From assembly GCA_028678965.1 (NCBI GenBank), contig JAJRCM010000018.1:1-7568 (forward strand): 7,568 bases of DNA, given 5' to 3'. Origin of the DNA: Methanomicrobiales archaeon (GTDB lineage Archaea > Halobacteriota > Methanomicrobia > Methanomicrobiales > JACTUA01). The translations under genes and the position numbers were made by a program. Of this stretch, positions 4,614-7,568 are shown piece by piece (position 1 is the stretch's first letter; every line of letters starts with the position of its first letter). The notes below the pieces were generated by a model. It did not search any database. It had not been told where the DNA came from and saw only the letters and a program-made list of their open reading frames with translations.

Positions 4614-5990
4614 TTATTGGCGCTGTCGGCATTCATCAATAAACTGCGAGAGGAACGAGCGTGCCGGGAGCGGGGCAAGGTGGGTGTAACTGGCAAGGGT
4701 CCGGTGCACGAGTACCCCGTCCTGGCTATCATGGATCCCCCCTCCCCGCGTGAGCTGGTAACAGAACCGTGTCCCGGGCTTCAGCATCACATCGCTGTAG
4801 TGGAACTCATGCCCTCGGAAGATCCCACCCCCCAGTGGGCTCTCCGGGCAGCTCCTCCCTTCCACGTAGCTCACCACCCGCCGCGCCGGCATGCGGGTGA
4901 TCCCGTGAACAACACCCGCCATCTCATACGATGATTCAGTATCTGCATTCCGCCATCCTGCGGCAAGGGTCAACCGGTCGGTGAGGTAGATCAGTCCACC
5001 GCACTCCGCATAGAGTGGAACTCCCCGAGCTGCGACACTCTGCATCGCATACCGCATGCCCTCGTTCTGCTCCAGTTCGCGGGCAAAAAGCTCGGGATAT
5101 CCTCCACCCAGTATGTATCCGTCCGTGTCCGGCAACCGGTCATGGATAGGGCTGAAGAAGGTATAGTCCGCTCCGCATCCCTTCAGTATATCGAAGAGAT
5201 CCGCATAATAAAAATTGAACGCTTCATCGAAGGCAACCCCGATCCGTACATCCAAATTCTCCCAAGGGATGAAGGGGCCTGCACCTACCATTGCTGGCGT
5301 ATACTCTCCTGCACAGGCCAGGAGTCCTTCCACGGCGACGTGAGCATCAATAACCTTCTGGATCCGGGCGACGGTTTCCCGAAATGCGGTGCTCATCTCC
5401 CCTTCCCGGTAGGGAACCAGCCCGAGATGGCGCATCTCCAGCCCCATCTCCGGGGTGTGGGGCAGTGCCCCGAGGACGGGAACACCGCAGTGGTGCTGGA
5501 TGGCTTGTTCTGCCTTGGCGAGGTGCGAGGCACCATAGACGTTATTCAGGATCACTCCCCGAATCCTGATCCCCGGATCAAAAGCCATGAATCCCTTTAC
5601 CAGGGCTGCCGCACTTCGGGTAATGCTCCTCGCGTTGACTACCAGGATCACCGGGATATCGAGGAGCTTCGCTATCTCCGCACTGCTCCCCTCATCTGAG
5701 AGGGCATCCGCCCCTTCGTAGAGGCCCCGCACACCCTCAATGAGCAGGAGATCGGCTCCCTGGGATGCGTGGTCGACGATCATCCGGATCTCCTGCGAGG
5801 ACATGACATACCCATCTAGATTCCGGCACGGTCTTCCCGATGCAGCGGCGAGGTAGGAGGGATCGATATAATCCATCCCCACCTTAAAGGTCTGGACTTT
5901 CAACCGGCGGGCAAGAAGAGAAGCAATGCCAAGGGTAATACTCGTTTTACCGGATCCTGACCGGTCTCCAGCGATCATCAGGGCCTTCAT
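4614..5990 (-). CDS. cfbB: Ni-sirohydrochlorin a,c-diamide synthase CfbB
   Basis: The enzyme amidates the a and c acetate side chains of Ni-sirohydrochlorin using glutamine and ATP, the second dedicated step of coenzyme F430 synthesis. The 458 residues match the CobB/CbiA/CfbB family. The N-terminal half is a dethiobiotin-synthetase-like ATPase: P-loop GDRSGSGKTS (8-17), DYIDPSYL (40-47) and the LLLIEGVRGLYEG region (81-93). The C-terminal half (about 247-458) is a class I glutamine amidotransferase with GGGYPELFARELE (295-307), the nucleophile Cys330 in YAECGGLIYL, and His437 in ASYTHLAPL as the likely catalytic His. The family also includes cobyrinate a,c-diamide synthase. I choose CfbB because the gene overlaps cfbD by ATGA (5987-5990) and follows cfbE. 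GGAG at 5997-6000, six bases before the ATG, fixes the start. Confidence 0.93.
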   Translation of the reverse strand: MKALMIAGDRSGSGKTSITLGIASLLARRLKVQTFKVGMDYIDPSYLAAASGRPCRNLDGYVMSSQEIRMIVDHASQGADLLLIEGVRGLYEGADALSDEGSSAEIAKLLDIPVILVVNARSITRSAAALVKGFMAFDPGIRIRGVILNNVYGASHLAKAEQAIQHHCGVPVLGALPHTPEMGLEMRHLGLVPYREGEMSTAFRETVARIQKVIDAHVAVEGLLACAGEYTPAMVGAGPFIPWENLDVRIGVAFDEAFNFYYADLFDILKGCGADYTFFSPIHDRLPDTDGYILGGGYPELFARELEQNEGMRYAMQSVAARGVPLYAECGGLIYLTDRLTLAAGWRNADTESSYEMAGVVHGITRMPARRVVSYVEGRSCPESPLGGGIFRGHEFHYSDVMLKPGTRFCYQLTRGGGIHDSQDGVLVHRTLASYTHLAPLPARSFLSQFIDECRQRQ

Positions 5991-7051
5991 CGCAGGCTCC
6001 GCAGCACAGCCCCGAACTCACTCTCCACGATCGCCCGCACCCCCAGAGTCTTGGGGTGGAGATCTACCTCCACCACCACATGAGCATGCCCCAGGTCGTG
6101 GAGGGGCTCCACTTGCCGAGGGCCATTGGTGATGGAAAACATTTCTATCCCATCGGTATAGTCCCTGGGAACCGCATGGGGTACCCCGGCGAGAAGAGCA
6201 AACGCGGGCGCCTGTTCCTGCAGCCAGTGCCCGACCAGGTCCCCATTTGCCCCGTACTCATCCAGCGCCCCCATGAATACCGGTGCTACTCCCCCTGTCA
6301 CCATCCCCTCGCGGATACGGGCTGCGTCCCGCCGCACCTTGGGCAGACCGCGATCCTCAAGGTTAGCCCCGTACACAATCGACGCCAGGGGGCAGGTATC
6401 ATGGAGGGCAAGCAGGGGATCAGCGAACATGTACGCTGTCTCCTTCTTAGCATTCAGCACCGCAACCCCGTGCGCTCCCTCATCGGCGAGCTGGAGCAGT
6501 CGGGAGGCAACTTTATGTTTGAGGTCTCCCCGCGAGGGTTCGATATACGGCTTGGAGGCCGCTCCCCGCAAGCGTTCCACCTCATTTGCCTTGTCAAGGA
6601 GAAACCGTTGCCGTTCTAGCTCTTCCCTGCTGATCCAGCCGGCATCGGCTGCGGGTTCGAGGGCAGCCATCACCCCTGCAATATTTTCTCGGAAACCGGC
6701 GTGAATGGGGACAGCGATAGTGGGAGTGGTAATCTCTGCAGAGTCGATGGCAGCGGCCATATCCTCCCCGATGATCATGGAGACGCAGGTCCCGATCACC
6801 GCCATGCGGTGGGGCGAGAACCGTGCTTCCGCATACCGCAGCACCTGTTCGAGCGAGGACTGCCCTCCGAAGATGAACTCGTTATCAGAGAGCGAGGTGG
6901 TAAGGACCCGCATCCCATCCTCCTCCAGGAGCCGGGCGTGCTTGAACGAACAGCCGGACGGCCCGTGGAGAATAGCCACGTCCACCTCCAGATCCCGCAC
7001 GGTATAGAGGGCAGCGACGATTGAACTGGGCCGGGGCTGGATGTACTGCAT
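5987..7051 (-). CDS. cfbD: Ni-sirohydrochlorin a,c-diamide reductive cyclase, subunit CfbD
   Basis: CfbD is the nitrogenase-like (NifD-related) catalytic component. With the Fe protein CfbC it carries out the ATP-driven six-electron reduction and lactam ring closure that turns Ni-sirohydrochlorin a,c-diamide into seco-F430. The 354 residues are short compared with NifD, as usual for CfbD. Visible features are LHGPSGCSFKHARLLEEDG with Cys34, a position typical of P-cluster-type ligands; AVIGTCVSMIIGED with Cys89; and DTCPLASIVYGAN with Cys220. Cys34 and Cys89 are the likely ligands of the [4Fe-4S] cluster at the subunit interface, inferred from family architecture. The C-terminus holds VEVDLHPKTLGVRAIVESEFG. 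The start is fixed by a perfect GGAGGTGA three bases before the ATG. Its partner cfbC is not in the window and presumably lies elsewhere, perhaps beyond the right edge. It sits between cfbE and cfbB with almost no spacing. Confidence 0.95.
   Translation of the reverse strand: MQYIQPRPSSIVAALYTVRDLEVDVAILHGPSGCSFKHARLLEEDGMRVLTTSLSDNEFIFGGQSSLEQVLRYAEARFSPHRMAVIGTCVSMIIGEDMAAAIDSAEITTPTIAVPIHAGFRENIAGVMAALEPAADAGWISREELERQRFLLDKANEVERLRGAASKPYIEPSRGDLKHKVASRLLQLADEGAHGVAVLNAKKETAYMFADPLLALHDTCPLASIVYGANLEDRGLPKVRRDAARIREGMVTGGVAPVFMGALDEYGANGDLVGHWLQEQAPAFALLAGVPHAVPRDYTDGIEMFSITNGPRQVEPLHDLGHAHVVVEVDLHPKTLGVRAIVESEFGAVLRSLR
5997..6000 (-). promoter_or_regulatory. Ribosome binding site of cfbB inside cfbD
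   Basis: GGAG lies six bases before the cfbB ATG, within the last codons of cfbD. Together with the ATGA stop/start overlap it supports coupled translation of the two genes. Confidence 0.6.
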
Positions 7052-7054
7052 CAG

Positions 7055-7062
7055 TCACCTCC
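7055..7062 (-). promoter_or_regulatory. Ribosome binding site of cfbD containing the cfbE stop
   Basis: On the minus strand GGAGGTGA is an exact match to the anti-Shine-Dalgarno core. Its last three bases, TGA, are the cfbE stop codon, and the cfbD ATG begins after three more bases. A ribosome terminating on cfbE would sit on the initiation site of cfbD, so translational coupling is likely. Confidence 0.85.
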
Positions 7063-7567
7063 ACATCTTGACAGCGAGTACAATGCTCCCGTCCCTGGTA
7101 AGTTCTTTCGCCAGCCGGTATCCTTCTGCAAGGGTGGCCACGCGGGGGGCATGCAGTTGTGCCTGGAGTGCTGCTGCACGCTCTCCCACCAGGACCACCT
7201 GCGTGGGTTTGATGGCGAGGAGTGCCTTCTCCATCTCCTCTACCCCGAACCCCTCGCAGACGGTGTGCGACTCCTCTCCAATGACCAACGTCAGCCGGGG
7301 ATCTCCGCGTACTTCCCGAGCGTGGCGGGCAGCATCGATGGTCCTTTCTCCATCGACTCCGCTGTTCGCACTATCAACGATGACCGTTGTCCCTTCCCTC
7401 CTCACCGCCATCCTCCCTTCCAGCGCGGTAAAATTCCCAAGGGGCGTGGGATCGACCCCCAAGAGGCAGGCAGCGGCCGCTGCCAGTGCCAGGGGCTTGC
7501 GGTACCCGCTGGTACGGAGCAGGGGATTGGAAAATGTCCAGGTCGCATCTCGCCACCGGCAGGTGCA
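7055..7567 (-). CDS. cfbE: CfbE, Mur-ligase-like F430 synthase, C-terminal part
   Basis: CfbE performs the last step of F430 synthesis: ATP-dependent activation of a propionate carboxylate of seco-F430 and closure of the six-membered carbocyclic ring. The window holds the last 170 residues; the N-terminal part with the ATP-binding P-loop is beyond the right edge. The frame is open to the end of the window, so the apparent internal start at 7462 (a TTG) is not the real one. Mur-ligase features are the helical segment YRKPLALAAAAACLLGVDP before the domain hinge, then LEGRM (residues 50-53 for EGRM), and VIVDSANSGVDGERT (about 62-76), which replaces the D-x-Y-x-N-P motif of peptidoglycan Mur ligases. 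The C-terminal domain has Rossmann-like LTLVIGEES and TQVVLVGER strands. Identification leans on the next genes being cfbD and cfbB, plus the general Mur pattern. Confidence 0.88.
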   Translation of the reverse strand, partial: CTCRWRDATWTFSNPLLRTSGYRKPLALAAAAACLLGVDPTPLGNFTALEGRMAVRREGTTVIVDSANSGVDGERTIDAARHAREVRGDPRLTLVIGEESHTVCEGFGVEEMEKALLAIKPTQVVLVGERAAALQAQLHAPRVATLAEGYRLAKELTRDGSIVLAVKMWR

Positions 7568-7568
7568 G

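Noticed and set aside
5142..5699. Plus-strand frame opposite cfbB
   Set aside because: Antisense shadow of a well-conserved gene; the composition follows from the complementary codons.
6056..6619. Plus-strand frame opposite cfbD
   Set aside because: Antisense shadow of cfbD, without a start signal or motif.
7055..7462. A separate short gene starting with TTG at 7462
   Set aside because: The frame is open to the window edge and the upstream residues continue the Mur-ligase pattern, so this is an internal codon of cfbE.
1..7568. CRISPR array, insertion sequence or integrated element
   Set aside because: No regularly spaced repeats, transposase or integrase frame, or direct duplication of the tRNA 3' end could be seen.

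Overview
The window looks like chromosomal DNA of a methanogenic archaeon, most likely of the order Methanomicrobiales. The main reason is three consecutive genes for coenzyme F430, the nickel tetrapyrrole of methyl-coenzyme M reductase: cfbE (partial), cfbD and cfbB. The signals also look archaeal: TATA-like boxes, GGAGGTGA-type ribosome binding sites, T-tract ends, and a tRNA-Glu without an encoded CCA. The order-level placement rests on protein resemblance and moderately GC-rich coding DNA, and is an inference.

Left part (1-1563), accessory in character. An AT-rich leader with a palindromic TATA-like box precedes a small zinc-finger protein (+). Facing it across about 280 bases is a small exported, helical, charged protein (-). 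Upstream of that gene is a 428-base spacer shared with the divergently transcribed catalase gene. The spacer holds a perfect dyad (TTGAAC-N6-GTTCAA) next to a TATA-like sequence, plus a hairpin in the presumed leader of the exported-protein gene.

Middle part (1564-3623). A complete small-subunit haem catalase (+) resembles bacterial catalases and probably protects this anaerobe from peroxide. About 540 bases with no convincing gene follow; they contain two TGATAC-based palindromes and one weak small reading frame. Then comes tRNA-Glu(UUC) on the minus strand.

Right part (3693-7568), all minus strand. Transcription runs from the right edge through cfbE (3' part), cfbD and cfbB to ilvE, a branched-chain amino acid aminotransferase. 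cfbE, cfbD and cfbB are tightly packed: the cfbE stop lies inside the cfbD ribosome binding site, and cfbD and cfbB overlap by ATGA. CfbB amidates Ni-sirohydrochlorin, CfbD is the catalytic half of the nitrogenase-like reductive cyclase, and CfbE closes the last carbocyclic ring. The other two pathway genes, cfbA and cfbC, are not in the window. ilvE follows after 69 bases and may be read through or have its own promoter. I see no clearly new multi-gene system. The best leads are the dyad operator candidate, the ambiguous ilvE translation start, the two TGATAC palindromes and the unidentified small proteins.
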